Source of the DNA: Epiperipatus broadwayi
Lineage: Eukaryota > Onychophora > Udeonychophora > Euonychophora > Peripatidae
DNA: 64,000 nucleotides
Assembly: GCA_028023455.1 (NCBI GenBank)
Contig: JAQFVV010012422.1
Coordinates: 9,336,337 to 9,400,336, forward strand
Reading direction: 5' to 3'
In this document: in pieces, positions 24,201-37,498 of the stretch
Layout of the letters: the number at the start of each line of letters is the position of its first letter
How positions within the stretch are numbered: position 1 is the first letter of the stretch
The notes under the pieces: generated by a model
What the model saw: the letters and a program-made list of their open reading frames with translations, nothing else
Told to the model about the DNA's origin: nothing
The model's database searches: none
Program-made: the position numbers and the translations under genes

Positions 24201-25300
24201 TTCTGGTGCAATTAACAAATTAGGCAAAGAAAATATAGCAGTGTTGGATGTTAACTCTTTCTTGAATTAAACTGCTATAATTTTGGGATCCAAGAAAACA
24301 ATACATATTTTAACATGACGAATATTTGATGATAGATGATCACATATATAATTCTTTTCTTTTTACTATTGGTGATACGTATCATTTTTAGCTAGCTGGC
24401 TTAGGAATAAAACTAATGCGCGAATTTTCCAAAATATTATTATTATAAGAACTGCAGCTGACTTACGTGGATATGAAGTTTTAATGACTCCAATTGATGT
24501 ATAATATAACATATTATTTTATAGTTATAATTAAGTCATTAATGTTTGTAGTTTTTATTCCTACTCTAGGAATTGTAATTTGTCTTTAATAATGAATTCT
24601 TCGTAAAATGCACACATACAAATTTTCCGATATTTGCCTTGAGAAAATTTATATTTTCTTTTTAAAAAATATACAGGTGCATAAGTAAATATCCTTGATC
24701 ATTAATATTATTTTTAGATAATTTCAGTGAATAAAACATATTTTAATGTGGGGAACTTACATTATTTTCAAAGCAGACAATGTCCTTTAGAAAGAGCGCG
24801 AAATTTTCTAGTTAACTTTCCTTGGCTTTTATAATATGTCTTTTAAATATAATTTTTCTTTTATACCACGAAAAGATAATTAAATAAGGTAAAGTTAACA
24901 AATCATTGATTATTTCCTGGAAATTATTTATACTACTTATTTTAAATATAATGACATTTTCAGTGATTGCTGTAGTCAATACGGTCATTTTGAACTTTAG
25001 CATACGATAGTATATTTTTGCGTATAAAAAGCTTTAAATAGGTAGATGGCACCAGAAAACAGAATATCTTATCAAATAGGATTAGCAACGCATGATATTA
25101 TTAAAAATTTACTGGACTTATATTTATTTCTGCAATAAAAATATAAAAAAAAAATTTGTTACCGAATTTCAGTACTGCTTCCTCCTTGTAAAACTAAAGT
25201 CAGACTAAACTTTCCTCAAAATTTGGCGGTCTTCTTTTAGCGACCTCTTACAGAAAATAAACCTCTCTTGCAACTATAATAATATCTTCATGCCTAAAAT
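21291..25300. other. Non-coding part of the LTR element, or a further nested insertion
   Basis: About 4 kb with no open frame above 63 codons and no recognised motif. It is somewhat richer in CG than the intron. It could be the long leader of the minus-strand LTR element. Because it begins directly at a TA tract it could also be another insertion; no second end was found. Confidence 0.4.
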
Positions 25301-25312
25301 GTTTGGGTGCCA
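25299..25312 (-). promoter_or_regulatory. Possible primer binding site, tRNA-Lys-like
   Basis: On the minus strand, 'tggcacccaaaca' follows the end of the 5' LTR by 2 nt. It resembles the start of the tRNA-Lys primer site (tggcgcccaac). Placement supports minus-strand orientation. Confidence 0.5.
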
Positions 25313-25314
25313 GA

Positions 25315-28281
25315 TGTAATGGTTGGTGAAAACACAGATGTCCCGGTTTGAAAATACATCTGGATACATCTATCAACTTCAACAATCAGCTGGTTCGACC
25401 ACAATGTGCAATCAACTTACATCAAGTTTATATGTGCTGGTACACCTATCTTTTATCTCCCAAAGTTGATAGCACCAAATGTAATGGTTCGGTCCATCCA
25501 TATACATAGGGGAAAAAGAGCAAGATCGCATCTAATTACTGTCAGATCTAGGATCTTCACATAGGATGCTAGAGATAACATGATGAAGTACCTGACTCAT
25601 GATTACATCTATCTTTAATAGACCAGCCTAAGCAGTATCTATCAAATCTACATGTAATTCAAATAAGTTCATCTAAAATCTCACCACTCTTTTCAAAACT
25701 GTTGCCTCAGATATTCAAACTCAGGAAGAATTTCCATTCAACCCTCTTAACAAGGATGCACTTATGCAAATTGTTAATCAACAATTAAAATAAATCATCC
25801 TATCTATTAGAAAGAAATAACTTTTATTTAACATTTTCTCTCATGCTTATCAAACAATAATGTGCGTGTGTGCATGTGTAAAATATTGGTTATAGGATGG
25901 AATGTAAATGCTGGATCAACAAAACTACAGAGACATTGTCAATTAACAAATCTTCATAATATTTATTTAAAAAAATATTCAAAACATAAAATAAATTATC
26001 ACTCAATGTAGAAAAGAAAATTTAAAAAAATATTTACAAGTGCAACTGAATTACTTGAATATATTCCTTGGTGTTTATAACTTTTATGTCTATGATGAGT
26101 TTCTATCATTTTGTTAATTAAACAATTTAAAACTATTTACTCTTATTTCCCATGATAGACACCCATAATAATATAGACATCTATATATCCAAAATAATGT
26201 AAAAATCTATTAATTAAAAGTGAGATTGCTAACTAAATTAAAAATTTACATGCAACTCCAGATACAGTATGCTGTTTTAAGTGTGGAAATTGATTAATCT
26301 AAAATATTCACCTTGCATATCTAGATATCATGTAAAAAATATAATAATAAGACAACACATGATCTAATAGAAAAGAAAGTTATAAAAGAATATTAATTTA
26401 AAAGCATTAATTATTTATTCATTACAAAGATTTTAAGAATACTATTAGTAAAACGTACTATAAATAGTCATGTCATGTTGTAGCATTAGTTATTTTAGTG
26501 ACTTTAAAAGAAAAAAAACTCTTACCATTTAAATATTCTGTTTGAGCACTGAATTTCATATTCATAGATGAAAATCAAGTATTCTGGCAGAAAAATTATC
26601 TAGATTTTATTAAAAACAAAAAGAAAAAGACTTTTCAACCTTCTCCCCCATACTCTCTTGACACTTTCTTACATTGGACTGTTCCATATTGAATTATCAT
26701 TAGTACTTTCCAAATATAAAATTGAGATAATAAAAAAAATACAGATCTATACAAAAGAAAATAAAACATAATTTTACAATATTTCATGTATTGATATGAT
26801 CAGGTGCCATTTCTTTCAGAGTCCTTACATAAACAATTTTTACAATCTATGCATTTTTTATTATAGATGTTGAAAGCTCCTGATTGATTCTAAATAGCAC
26901 ATTCTGAACTTATTTAAATTGGCAGTGGATGATTTTTTTTGTATTACTCCTCACATAGATTTCCATCTTGTGTGGATCCAGCTCATCAGGCACTTAAATT
27001 GTAGACAGTTAAATATTAATTTTCACTTGGCCATAGTGGATAAAAATTCTCCACCTGAAGACAATTAATCGTTCTAGCCAAAGTATGTCATATTTTAACT
27101 ATATACACAGGTTTATATAAATATATATGCGGTTTGCATTTAATAAAAATATATTTATATATAGAATACAGCTATTTACTGTTTGTACTATTGGCTATAT
27201 AAACTTTTACACTTTAAACTGAACAAATCGTTATAATTTCTTTTTTAATTTCTTTAAAAAAAAATCATAATACTTTTTTTTAAAATTTAAATTGATAAAT
27301 TATTTTAACTTATCTGATAATTGAACTAGAATAAGAATGTTCCATTCACTTCCTTTACTCATTTTCCAAATGGCAGATAAATAGAAAAACATTAATATTT
27401 GTTGAGGCACTGCTTTAAAAAATGTCCAATTTGCAGAAAAATATTATTAAAATAATTGCTTCAGTAAAACAACTTTTCATGTCAAAACACAGAATAATAA
27501 AAAAGAATGGTTTTTAATTGTTTTCATTTTTATACTGCATTATTTCCATTGTTTAAACCTAGCACATGCCCATTGTTGTATTTGTAAAAATATTTTAATA
27601 TCGATTCATTTTAAAAAATAAAATAAATAAATAAATTTGCAATATTAATATTATTATCATTACTATCCCTCTTATATTCAGTTATTTATTACAATACTTG
27701 ATTTATTTTTTTATTGCTATAACTATTTTTATCCCAGAATAATAAAAAAGAATGATTTTTAATTGTTTTCATTTTTATACTGCATTATTTCCATTGTTTA
27801 AACCTAGCACATGCCCATTGTTGTATTTGTAAAAATATTTTAATATCGATTCATTTTAAAAAATAAAATAAATAAATAAATTTGCAATAATAATATTGTT
27901 ATCATTACTATCCCTCTTATATTCAGTTATTTATTACAATACTTGATTTATTTTTTTATTGCTATAACTATTTTTTTCCCATCATTTAAGTCATTGTATA
28001 TATTTAATATAATCAACACAATATAATGGTCAACAACATATATATAAATTTGTATGATTTTTTATCAAGGTTTATATTTTTTTATTTAAACACTAGAATT
28101 TTATTACTAATATATATATGTGTTTTTTTTTACTGTAAATTACCCATCATTCCCAGTACTTAATATACAATTAGTACACGTTAAAACTATTTAAACATTT
28201 ATATATTTTTTAAAAGTGTTCTAGTAAAACTTATTATTTATTTGATCTTTACATGCTAATTAAAGAAAAAAAAACAATCCA
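25315..28281 (-). repeat. 5' LTR (right copy) of the minus-strand element
   Basis: About 2.97 kb, matching 14562-17362. It is longer because of a tandem duplication of about 240 bp (about 27490-27735 and 27736-27975) that contains 'cagaataataaaaaagaatg' at each start. Confidence 0.85.
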
Positions 28282-28285
28282 ATAT

Positions 28286-28324
28286 TATATAGTTGTTTTA
28301 TTTTAGTTGTGTTGGAATTATTAT
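28286..28324 (-). repeat. Outer inverted repeat, right
   Basis: Reverse complement of 14349-14388 with a few differences, starting 'tatatagttgttttatttt'. Confidence 0.6.
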
Positions 28325-29487
28325 TTTCATTAATATAATATATTTACATCTATAAAAGTTAATTCATGAGATATGAGAGGTTATTTCCAGTTGATAAAAA
28401 CATGTTTTCCAACATTAATGTAGAGAAAGAAAATAACAGAACAGCATATTTAATTAATTGTTAAGGAAAACCCATTAATTTTCCATTCAATTTACTTCTA
28501 TTTACTCCCTTCCCTGCATTTAATTGGTATTTCAACTTTAAAAAACAATAGACTTAAAGAGAGAAAAATTATGAAATGCTAAATAGTGATGCTTGTTCTT
28601 AAATGAAGTCATTTTAATTTTATTGTAAGCAGTGAAAAATTATCATGTGAGGGAGAGGGATTCTGTTCCTGAAAGATATAAAAGAGCAAACCAGGAACTT
28701 TATCAATTATCAATTATTATATGGCAGCTATGAATTGTAAATTAGATATTTAATGTTTGATATGTACTAACTATTTATCATAGTTGTACTATAATTTATT
28801 TTTTAGTTCATATGCACATTATCTATAAATATCTTTACATTTATTTATCAAAATTGTACCTAACTTTGTTCATTTCTAATTCAGATATTTTTTCATTAAT
28901 CATTTAATTATGCATTGTTCAGGCATACTCAGGTGTTGAAAAATAATGTCCCAACTGGACATTGCAATAATGAAACCACCATCTTGTTGAGTCATACTCA
29001 TGGACATGATATGATATTGAAGAGTTGCAGTCACAATTTTACTGATATGAACACATGATATAGCAGTAACCTAATAATAAATTGAGTAAAGATAATGTGA
29101 TAAGAGTAAAATAATATTGCTGAAGTTGACAATAGTAATGAAGCTGAATAACTACTATTCTGCTTATGCAAAGAAGTTTTTTTTTATAGCAAATGCAACC
29201 TGTAAAAAAGTAGTTGAAATCATAAATAAATTATATGAACTCATAAACCTGAATTATCATATGAACAAATAATGGAAAATTGAATAATTAGTTGAACATA
29301 CACAAATATAAGGCTACAGAAGTTAGCAATTATATTATTAGGTTATAGTGATATTTTTAATCATAATATATTATTGTTTAATTATCATCATGTGAATCTG
29401 AACACAGAACATGAATATTTACTTTCATAAGATTATAAATGTAATCCATAATAATTGGATTAGTAATTTATATATATATATATTTAG
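28325..29487 (+). other. Intron before LE exon 2, no gene seen
   Basis: AT-rich intron of the LE array; the last part runs into the polypyrimidine tract and AG before 29488. No coding signal. Confidence 0.6.
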
Positions 29488-29622
29488 CATGCAGTTGTGA
29501 TCCTCAAGGCTCAGAGCAACCTACATGCAATAGTGAGGGAAAATGTGTTTGCAAGCAAGGTTTTTCTGGAACAAGATGCGATACATGTGCAGCCAACTAT
29601 AATAGATTTCCATATTGTTATC
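29488..29622 (+). CDS. Laminin-type EGF-like (LE) domain exon, copy 2
   Basis: An internal exon encoding one LE domain, again 135 nt between AG (29486-29487) and GTAATG (29623), phase 1 on both sides. The peptide starts CSCDPQGSEQPTC and contains CVCKQGFSGTRCDTCA, then ends FPYCY. All eight cysteines are in place. The codon split over the upstream junction (N|CA) would give Pro or Ser before the first Cys, matching LE proteins where a short linker separates repeats. It is closer to the dead copy at 47257 (shared CDTCA) than to copies at 2989 and 53448, so the array has at least two exon types. It sits 1.2 kb beyond a 13.7-kb LTR element and 1.4 kb before a Ty3 element, both intronic. Splicing is inferred from consensus sites, not observed. 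Confidence 0.85.
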
Positions 29623-31001
29623 GTAATGTTACATTTTTTATATTTGAATAATATTTTTAAACTATTGTGTTATGTAGTTTAGTTAGATTTGTATTTTTTT
29701 TCCAATTTATTTAAGTATAGGTGTTTTATCAAAGATGATAAATATGCAAATTTAGGCAAGCAGAAAGTTAACATAATGCTACATAAAAATGTAATTTCAA
29801 CGACAGCACTAGCATCAATTGAAAGTTTTTTCATGAAAATGTTTTAATATATGCACAAATTTTTATCATTCACAGTCTTATTACATTATTATTGTCCAAA
29901 ATAGTATTAGGATAAAAAAATCATAAATATAATAACAATATATAGATAGTCATATCATATCTGGTTAAGTTTTTATATCAGACTGGCAGTGAAGATTTCA
30001 GATTTTAAGTTTCATTCTCATTGAAAAAAAAATCAGATTCATTCCATTAAATAATATAATTTATATTTTTTCTAAAGAATATTAAGAAATATATGTTAAC
30101 ATAGACTGTAAATGTATATTAATATTCTTTAGAAATAATTAAATCAAAAGTCATTTTTTGAAGACACAAATACATTTTAAAATATTTGCTATTTTTTTTT
30201 TTCTAATTGGTGGATAATTATAAATATGTATACTTAAAATATATTTTATTGAATATTAAAACGTCTAAAAAAATATTGCAGTGATATGTAATAATTATTT
30301 AATTGTGCAATGATTTAAAATTACATTTATCATCTTCATTTAAGATGTAATGCTTTAAATTTTTTAAATAAATATAGAAAATTAATCTTACTGTCTCAAA
30401 AAGATGTACTAGTTATATTTGTATTTTTTCGAATTTGTTGAAATATAATCTTATTTTATTAAACAAGATAAATATGCATATATAAGCAGGTAGAAAGTTA
30501 ATCTAATACTGCTTAAAATTGTGACTTTAAAAGCAATATTATCATTAATTCAAAGATTTTTATGAGAATATTTTCATGTTCACACAAGATTTTATTATTC
30601 ACAGTAATATATAAATTGTAATATTTATCACCCCATTATTCTCTCTGTTCCACACTGCTCAGTATTGCTATAAATATGAGGCAACCCACCTCAAAAGTGC
30701 TTAGCGTTTAATATTTTTGCACTCTATATAGCTTCTCTTTCAAGTGCTTCACACACTTTTAATTTTATGTATTATAATTAATGTCCAAAATAATATTAGG
30801 AAAAAAATCAATAAAGGTAAAGCTTTAAAATAGTTAATCATGTCATATAAGGCTAATTGTTTTTGGTAATATTAGATTAGCAGAGAAAGTTTCAAGTATT
30901 AATTTTTATATTATTAAAAAAGTCTTTGAAATCTCATATTCTGCTTTTTTTAGATAATCAATTTTTGGTATTTTAGATTTTTTTTTTTTAAAAAAAAATT
31001 C
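29623..31001 (+). repeat. LE array units 2-3, intron with a missing exon
   Basis: The post-exon segment 29655-29990 (tagttagatttgtatttttt ... anchor 'tccaaaatagtattagg' at 29893) recurs at about 30413-30830 (anchor at 30781). Between them, 30300-30410 matches the pre-exon part of other units (for example 46545-46660 and 48105-48230), but about 700 bp including the exon are absent. It is an exon-less unit. Confidence 0.7.
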
Positions 31002-31011
31002 AATATATTAA

Positions 31012-32947
31012 ACTGGGTGGGAGTAAGATTGCTGTGATTATATAAATTATGACTAGAAATATAAGATAAACAAAACTAAAATTTATTATTATTAAATCTC
31101 AGTCCACTCCAGTTGCATTCTTTTAATGCAGCACACCAGTTTCTCAGGCAGAGAAGCAATATACACAAAGGTACCTAAAGATGCACTGAGATTATACAAG
31201 CTATAACCTGCGGCCACATTTCCAAGCTACAAAGCTTCTTGGCTGCTAAATTCAAACCCCTGCCACCCAAAGCATTTCTATTTGTTTTGAGAAAAAACCT
31301 CAGGTGCCAGCTAATCACAAGATATAATTAGCATGCCTGGCCAACAGGTAAACAAATTTAGTACCAGATTCATCCTGTTAGCTCTTATTTAATTATAGGA
31401 AATATAATATAATAGATCACTTAATGTCTACACTTAACAGAAGACTGACTATTATTCGCATCATTATTAAAAGAAGCTAGCAAAAGTAATTAGCAGATAA
31501 ATAATTTATTCTAAGATATTTTAAACAAATATAATACTAAAATATTATAATAAGAAAATTATACATTTGTTTAATCACACTCTTAATAAAATATGTAATA
31601 ATAAAAATTGATTCAATTGCATGTTATAAATCTGCCTACGTACACACTTGAAATATAATTCATTACCTAAAGGAAAGCTTTGCACATATCAATTAAATAT
31701 ATTATGAAAGATTAAATATGCATGCATGATACTTATAGGGATTACTTATTTATAGAAGACAGGGAACACTCAAAGGTTGCTATTGCTTTCAAAATTTAAT
31801 ACAGTCTTTTATATAAATATTATCACTTTATAAATGGGATATAAATGGATAATTATCTTGGATTTTGTTCACTCTGTACTCCAAGAGATATGGCTTCTTG
31901 CTCTCTTCTACTGTATGAATTTGTATTACTAACCAATTGGATTTTGGATTTCATTGGTTGTGGCTCCTGGCTTATTCCTACATTCATGAAGATAGACATT
32001 TCCTACTGTTTAGATCATTATATAGCCATGGCTGTTAGATGGCAGGTTTATGATGTTTTGGAGGGCTAGGACTGGAGGCTAGCTGCATACTCCAATAACT
32101 GCTTAGCACTGCATATTAATAATATGATCACAAATTTTAATGTTATGATTGGTACCAATTAGGAGTCACGAGAGGCAGAATGCTACAATAATAGATTTTC
32201 AGTCCTTTTAGATGAGTCCTTCTTATTGTCCCTATGATTATTGCTTTCATCTAGATCTAGTTTAATTAATTTTATTAATTATATCCCTATTGTGTTTTGA
32301 TCTGCATATCTGCGTAGATTAATCTAGCTTTGGATAAGATATCGTTTTAATTATTTCCCATTGTTTTTTTCTCTTTATATATTGTTCATTTTTTTATTTA
32401 TCGGCTTTGCAATCTTTGAGAAAATTTAAGTTTACATTATATGCTTTCCTTGTATATATTTTAACTCAACTGTCATTTTTTTCCACACACACACATCTTT
32501 AACTCAACTGTCAATTTTTTTCCACACACACATCTTAATTTTTTAATTTATGAAAAGAGAGAACTCTAGTTTTTTTTTATTTAGCTAAATTTCTCCCCCT
32601 CTTTGATTGCTATTTCTTAAACTAGTAAGACTTTATAATAATAAATGATGCAGCATTTTGTCCTTTGGTGATTTGCGATTATAAAAAAAAACCTCTTTAA
32701 ACTTTTTAAATTAAACTTGTTCTTAAACCCTTCTAAATTATATTTTTATTAATTAAACATTTAATAATTTCTTTTTAACGTAATCTGTTTTAATCATTCT
32801 TGACAAATAATTCCATAGCATTTTTATTTCTTTAAATTTTGTTTTACTACTCTTTAAGCTGCTTAGATTCTTTTTGTTTTAATTTTATTTTTATTTATTT
32901 TTTAATATAAAAAATTACAAACATGTAATGCTCTTCAATAGTGATAC
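31012..32947 (-). repeat. 3' LTR of the Ty3 element
   Basis: About 1.94 kb, aligned along its length with 37499-39380 (start '(ac)tgggtgg.agtaagattgc'). The small plus-strand ORF at 31845-32069 is shared with the other LTR as sequence only and is not a gene. Confidence 0.85.
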
Positions 32948-33083
32948 ATTTTACACCATTTGAAAGTAAAATGTGTCTCTTGATCTATTTTATCTCTAAC
33001 AATTTTCTGATACTTTCCACTGTAGTTATTATTATTTTCAATTTATGATCTATCCTTTTGAATATTCCAAAGTCTTATTTCAT

Positions 33084-34140
33084 TTAGTGACCTGCAGTTC
33101 TGACCCCTATTGGACCTTTTTTTTTTGGCCCCTTTTTTTTTTTTTTTTCAATTTTATACTGGGCATTATATGTTCCCTTCTCTTCCATGCCCTGTGCCAC
33201 CACAAATGCGTTGTTACTGTATTTTTGTTTTATTATATATGGACCCTCATAAATCAGTTGGAACTTCTTGTAAATGTATTTCTCAGGATGGCTTACAGGG
33301 TTGGTTCTTATCATGACCTCGTCTCCTACTCTAAATCTGTCCTTGGCCTTTCCTTGTCTCTTCTGCCTTAATTCACCCATCTTCTTTAGTCTACTATGCG
33401 CTCATTCAACCTCCTTTTTTCTATCTATTGGGATGCTTCCATTGGCAGACTGGTCTTGAATGGGTATGGTACATCTTTCCCAAAATGAAGCTGGAACGGT
33501 TTGAATCCTATAGACTCATTTTTTGACCAGTTTATCATATTACGTATCCACAGGGTTTCATTCACCCACCTTCAGGGATTATCATGTATGTATACATGAA
33601 ATAGACACCCAATTCCCCCATGACTCATTCAGACAGATTGGACTGTGGGTTGTATATTGATGTAAGTATGTATCTTATTCCACATCTCTTCGTCCATTTT
33701 TCTTGCTCGTTTGATACAAATCGTATCCCATGGTCAGGCAAAATTTATCCCAAAATTCCCACTATTCCAAAATGTCATTGATCCAAAACCTGTATGGTTT
33801 GCTTAGCATTTGCCTGAGTCACAGGATATGCTGCCACCAATTTTGAAAATATATCTTAAGCCACAACAAGGTATTTAATTTTATTAATTGTGAGCAGAGG
33901 TCCATAAAAATCTATTGCTAATAAATCATTTGGTTGTTGCATGTAAAAGGGCTTCAGTGGCCTCTTCCCAGATGCATTAAGTGATTTCATTTTTTGAGCA
34001 TATTTTACACTCTTTATATCTAAGATGCTGGCATACATTCCTAGCCAGTAGAACCAATGGCTCAACCATCCCTCAACTTTACTTGCCCCATAGTGTCCAT
34101 ATTTTTGATGTATATGCTTAATTATATATCTCCTCATCAC
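33084..34140 (-). pseudogene. Ty3 integrase remnant
   Basis: Minus-strand pieces of a retroviral-type integrase. 34140-33856 carries the N-terminal zinc-binding region (HIHQKYGHYG...) with its cysteines replaced, and the first catalytic Asp in LLAIDFYGPLL. Further pieces near 33660-33480 carry the rest of the DDE core and a trailing SIGFKPFQLHFGKDVPY. 33380-33084 is the C-terminal module with the GPY motif (FQLIYEGPYIIKQ). Several stops and frameshifts separate the pieces. Domain order after RNase H fits Ty3 and not Copia. Confidence 0.8.
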
Positions 34141-34425
34141 GATCGGAATAATGATCTGCCTTTGTTTATCCTTTTCATTTTTACATTGTGACAGCCCCCC
34201 TTTTTAGACAATAGGACTTCCTATCTCTTCACATGGAGTTATTTCACATTTTCATCATTGGTTGGTAGCATAAATACCTTATTATTTGCTCGCAATCACC
34301 ATCCTCATTTTGCCACTCTTTTAACATTCAAAGATCATTTTCTGCTTCATTACTCTCATCAATTTCCATTGCAGTGATATATGTGCCATCACAACTTAAA
34401 TGATGTTGCTTCTGTACTGCAGGGT

Positions 34426-34928
34426 ATTGGTTTAATGTATCTGCTATGACATTTTCTTTACCTTGGCAGTATCTCACACTAATTAAACTCCTGAAGAAAC
34501 AAACTTCACCTTATTAATGGGTTGTTTGTAAGGAAGCTATGACTTAAGAATTCAAGGCTTTTGTGATCAATAATTACAATTCATCTCAGATCCTCTAAGA
34601 AATTGATAAAAATTTTTAAACACCCACACAATTGCCAAGGCTTCCTTCTCAGTTACGGTGCAGTTTATTTCAGGACCCTTCAATAATCAACTAATAAAGA
34701 ACAGGACCCTGTGCTGACTCCCTTCTTATATTTGAGACAGCATAGCCCCCAATCCAAATCTCCACTTTCAACTGCATTGGTTTGCACAAAAAATGGCTTA
34801 CAAAAGTCAGGGTATGACAACATAACCTTTTCTAAAAACCCTGCCTTCACATTTTGAAAGCTACATTCATGCTGTTCAGTCCACACCCACTGTCTTTCCT
34901 TTTTAAGCAATTGCAGCAATGGTTCCAT
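34426..34928 (-). pseudogene. Ty3 RNase H remnant
   Basis: 34928-34680 encodes the junction of RT thumb and RNase H (PLLQLLKKERQWVW ... VMLSYPDFCKPF). The usual TDA catalytic motif reads TNA (Asp to Asn). The end of the domain is recognisable near 34480-34426 as GKENVIADTLNQYP. Interrupted by stops. Confidence 0.75.
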
Positions 34929-35093
34929 ATCAAGAAAAATTTTTTGTTAAAGCGGTTATAGAAATTGCATAACCCAGAGGAAAGACTTTACATGTTTTTT
35001 GTTTCAAGGCCTAGAAAAATCTTGGATTGCCTGAATTTTCTCAGGATTTGGTCGGATTCCCTTTTTGGCCTAAAAATTTTACTTCAGTAGTCA

Positions 35094-35755
35094 TTAAGTT
35101 ATTAAGTTAATTTTGATTCCCTTTTGTCTGCACTTATGCAACAGCTGCTCTAAATGTGGGAAGTCCTCCTTTATGCTTTCTGATGCCAATACAACATTAT
35201 CCACATACATTACTATTAAACTTTTGATACTGTCTGATAACACATGATCAAGACACTGTATTAGCCCTGCCCTGCTATTTTTCAAACCAAAGGGAATCTG
35301 ATTGAAGTTGTATGCCCGTCCATTATACCAAAAAGGTATATTTCTGTATATTTCTAATGTTAGGGTGCAGCTTGATTTGCCAGTAACTGGTGGTCAAATC
35401 AAATGTCAAAAATATTTTTTTTATTGTGGAAATTTTGCTAATAACTCATTCATAGATGGAGGGTCATTTATTTCAGGCATAGTTATCTTGTTTAATTGAC
35501 AAGCATCCAAACAGCCAAAGGAAACCATCCTTTTTTTACTGTTACAATAGGGTTGTTGAAAGGGGATGAATATTTAAAGATGATTTCCCACTTAAGCATT
35601 TTCTCTATCTGCTCCTCCACTTCGCCCCGATATTGATGAAGTATAGGGTATACGCAGGCCTGATATGGTTGATCTCTCATGAGTTTTATTCTGTATTCAT
35701 ACCATTGAACAACTCCGGGGATTTCAGAAAAAATTCTGTCATATTTATTTAGCAT
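35094..35755 (-). pseudogene. Ty3 reverse transcriptase remnant
   Basis: 35755-35492 holds the start of RT (FSEIPGVVQWYEYRIKL, then QIEKMLKWEII and SPFNNPIVTVKK). 35285-35094 holds the catalytic region, in which YVDD reads YVDN. The central part between them is in other frames. The altered active site shows loss of function. Confidence 0.85.
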
Positions 35756-35889
35756 TTTCTTCAGTTGCTACCTTGATCTTTGCCTATAAACTTTGATTCC
35801 TTCACCTTTCCCCCTATTTCTATTTCGATTCCCATGCTTTGCACACAATGTTCCCTAATATATCTATCTTCTTGGTCTGCTATGAACAT

Positions 35890-36215
35890 AATTGCTTCAT
35901 TGTTGTTTTACCTGACTTCATTTGTAATCCAGCATATAGCTGGTCTTATGCATAAAATCTGACCCAAGTATAACCTCATGGATCAGACTTTCTAAGATAA
36001 GCAGTATATGGCTATATTTTTTCTCACTATGCACATGTTTACCCATACTTGATATGATGCCAGTCTTGCCCTTCTACTATTAGCCATCATGATGTATACC
36101 ATCTTCAATGGCAAAATTTTGACTCTAGGGTTAATATGATTTATTCTATTAAACATTTCTTGGGACATCACTGACAACTGGCTTCTGGGATCAAGTAAAG
36201 CACTGGCTCACCATT
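35890..36215 (-). pseudogene. Ty3 protease remnant
   Basis: Minus-strand reading with LLDPRSQLSVMSQEMFN, where the aspartic protease active site D-T/S-G is altered to DPRS, and further on ILGSDFMHKTSYMLDY, the conserved ILG-D flap-distal motif. Broken by stops. Confidence 0.6.
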
Positions 36216-36544
36216 TCCATTACTACTTTCACTTTTGGACATCCCTGAAGTGCCATTATTGTCTTCCTCTTCTCCCAGCTATCCACCAGATTCGATACTT
36301 GCATATGGCTATATTCCCCATTGTATTTTCCTTCTGTATTTTGTCCTTCCTCTCAATATCTTTCAATATCTTTCTTATTCTGAATTCTTTTGAAAGCACA
36401 TTATTTTGCAGTGCTCTTCTGTTGTTTATTTCTGAAACATTTATATTCCCTATCTCTATTTTTCATAATCTGTCTATTGCTGACCAGTGCTATAAGTATT
36501 TCAGCTACCTGCTCTATCGTTTCCTGTTTTGTTCCAATTATCAT

Positions 36545-37440
36545 TTGCTCTACATCCTTAGAGAAGGGTTCAGTTTAACTCTTTGTATAATTTGCTGCTC
36601 AGATAAAGGGGATGTCATGATCGATCTTAACTTCACCACTTGTTGGTGGAAAAATGTGATGAATAGTTCCCCAGGCCACCATTTGTCTTGCTCCACCTGG
36701 TGCTTAATAGTTTCCTGATATTCACCTCCTCAATAGTTTGCCAGTAATAACTTTTTGTATTCTCTGAATGTTGCTGGTTTTGAAAATAACGAGTCCCACC
36801 AGAATTGGGCATCACCCTGTACATGACTGTGAGCTATAGCAACCATGGCTATTCACTTAAACTATTCAGCACAAAATAATGTTCCATACTACTAAAGTAT
36901 TCATTTGGAGTCTCCCATACCTAATCCAAAACATCTTTATTTTTAGCAACTGAAATCTCCCCTTTGTGGCCCCAAAAATCTTTATTTTTAGCAATTGATT
37001 TACCTCATTGACTCTATCTATATGTGCACGTTCTTCCACTTTCCTGTTCATTTTCTAACATTTCAATTCTCTTTACTAATTTTTCCACATTTCTTCTATC
37101 ATTCTTATGCCTTTCCTTATCCTCTTGTTGTATTGTTCTGTTTTTTGACTTACACTGCCTTATCTCTTCTAAATAGCACTTCTATACTATCATTTTCAAA
37201 ACAAACAAAATTTTTTTGACTGCTGCCTCCAATCCTCTTAGTCCTTGCTGTTCCCACTTTATCCTTAATACCTAATCTGCCTGAAATATCTATCTCTTTA
37301 TACTCTCTCTTTTCATTTATATTTATTAAAATTTGTCTGCTTTGGTCATTCTCTTTTTCCACTATGCTGCTTTTGTATTTATAATAACACAATTTAGCGT
37401 TTCTTCCAAAATCTTATTTTCAAACATTTAATTAAAATGT
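36545..37440 (-). pseudogene. Ty3 gag remnant
   Basis: A minus-strand capsid-like piece near 36860-36560 with GDAQFWWDSLF, YKKLLLANY and a Trp-rich continuation, typical of Ty3 Gag. The upstream 37392-37150 is a charged N-terminal stretch. Stops interrupt both. Confidence 0.6.
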
Positions 37441-37473
37441 AATTTATAACTACTTGTCACTATGATAGTTCTG

Positions 37474-37496
37474 CACCCATGTTGGGATAGCCATGA
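37474..37496 (-). promoter_or_regulatory. Possible primer binding site of the Ty3 element
   Basis: On the minus strand, 'tggctatcccaacatgggtgc' follows the 5' LTR within a few bases and looks like a mutated tRNA-Lys site (tggcgcccaacgtggggc). Confidence 0.4.
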
Positions 37497-37498
37497 AA

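Larger units (their letters stand above)
14562..28281 (-). mobile_element. Large LTR retrotransposon on the minus strand, no pol seen
   Basis: Direct repeats 14562-17362 and 25315-28281, starting TGTAATGGTTGG and ending AATCCA, frame an internal part of 7.95 kb. Orientation is minus: directly inside the right LTR the minus strand reads tctggcacccaaaca, a plausible tRNA-Lys-type primer site, and the only coding-like stretch (21230 down to about 17400) is on the minus strand. The LTRs differ at many sites, and the right one holds an extra duplication of about 240 bp, so it is much older than the element at 3546. I found no protease, RT or integrase motif. The target duplication is unclear. Confidence 0.75.

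Noticed and set aside
31845-32069. ORF conserved at 38388-38576
   Set aside because: Both lie in the Ty3 LTRs; similarity reflects LTR duplication, lengths and frames differ.
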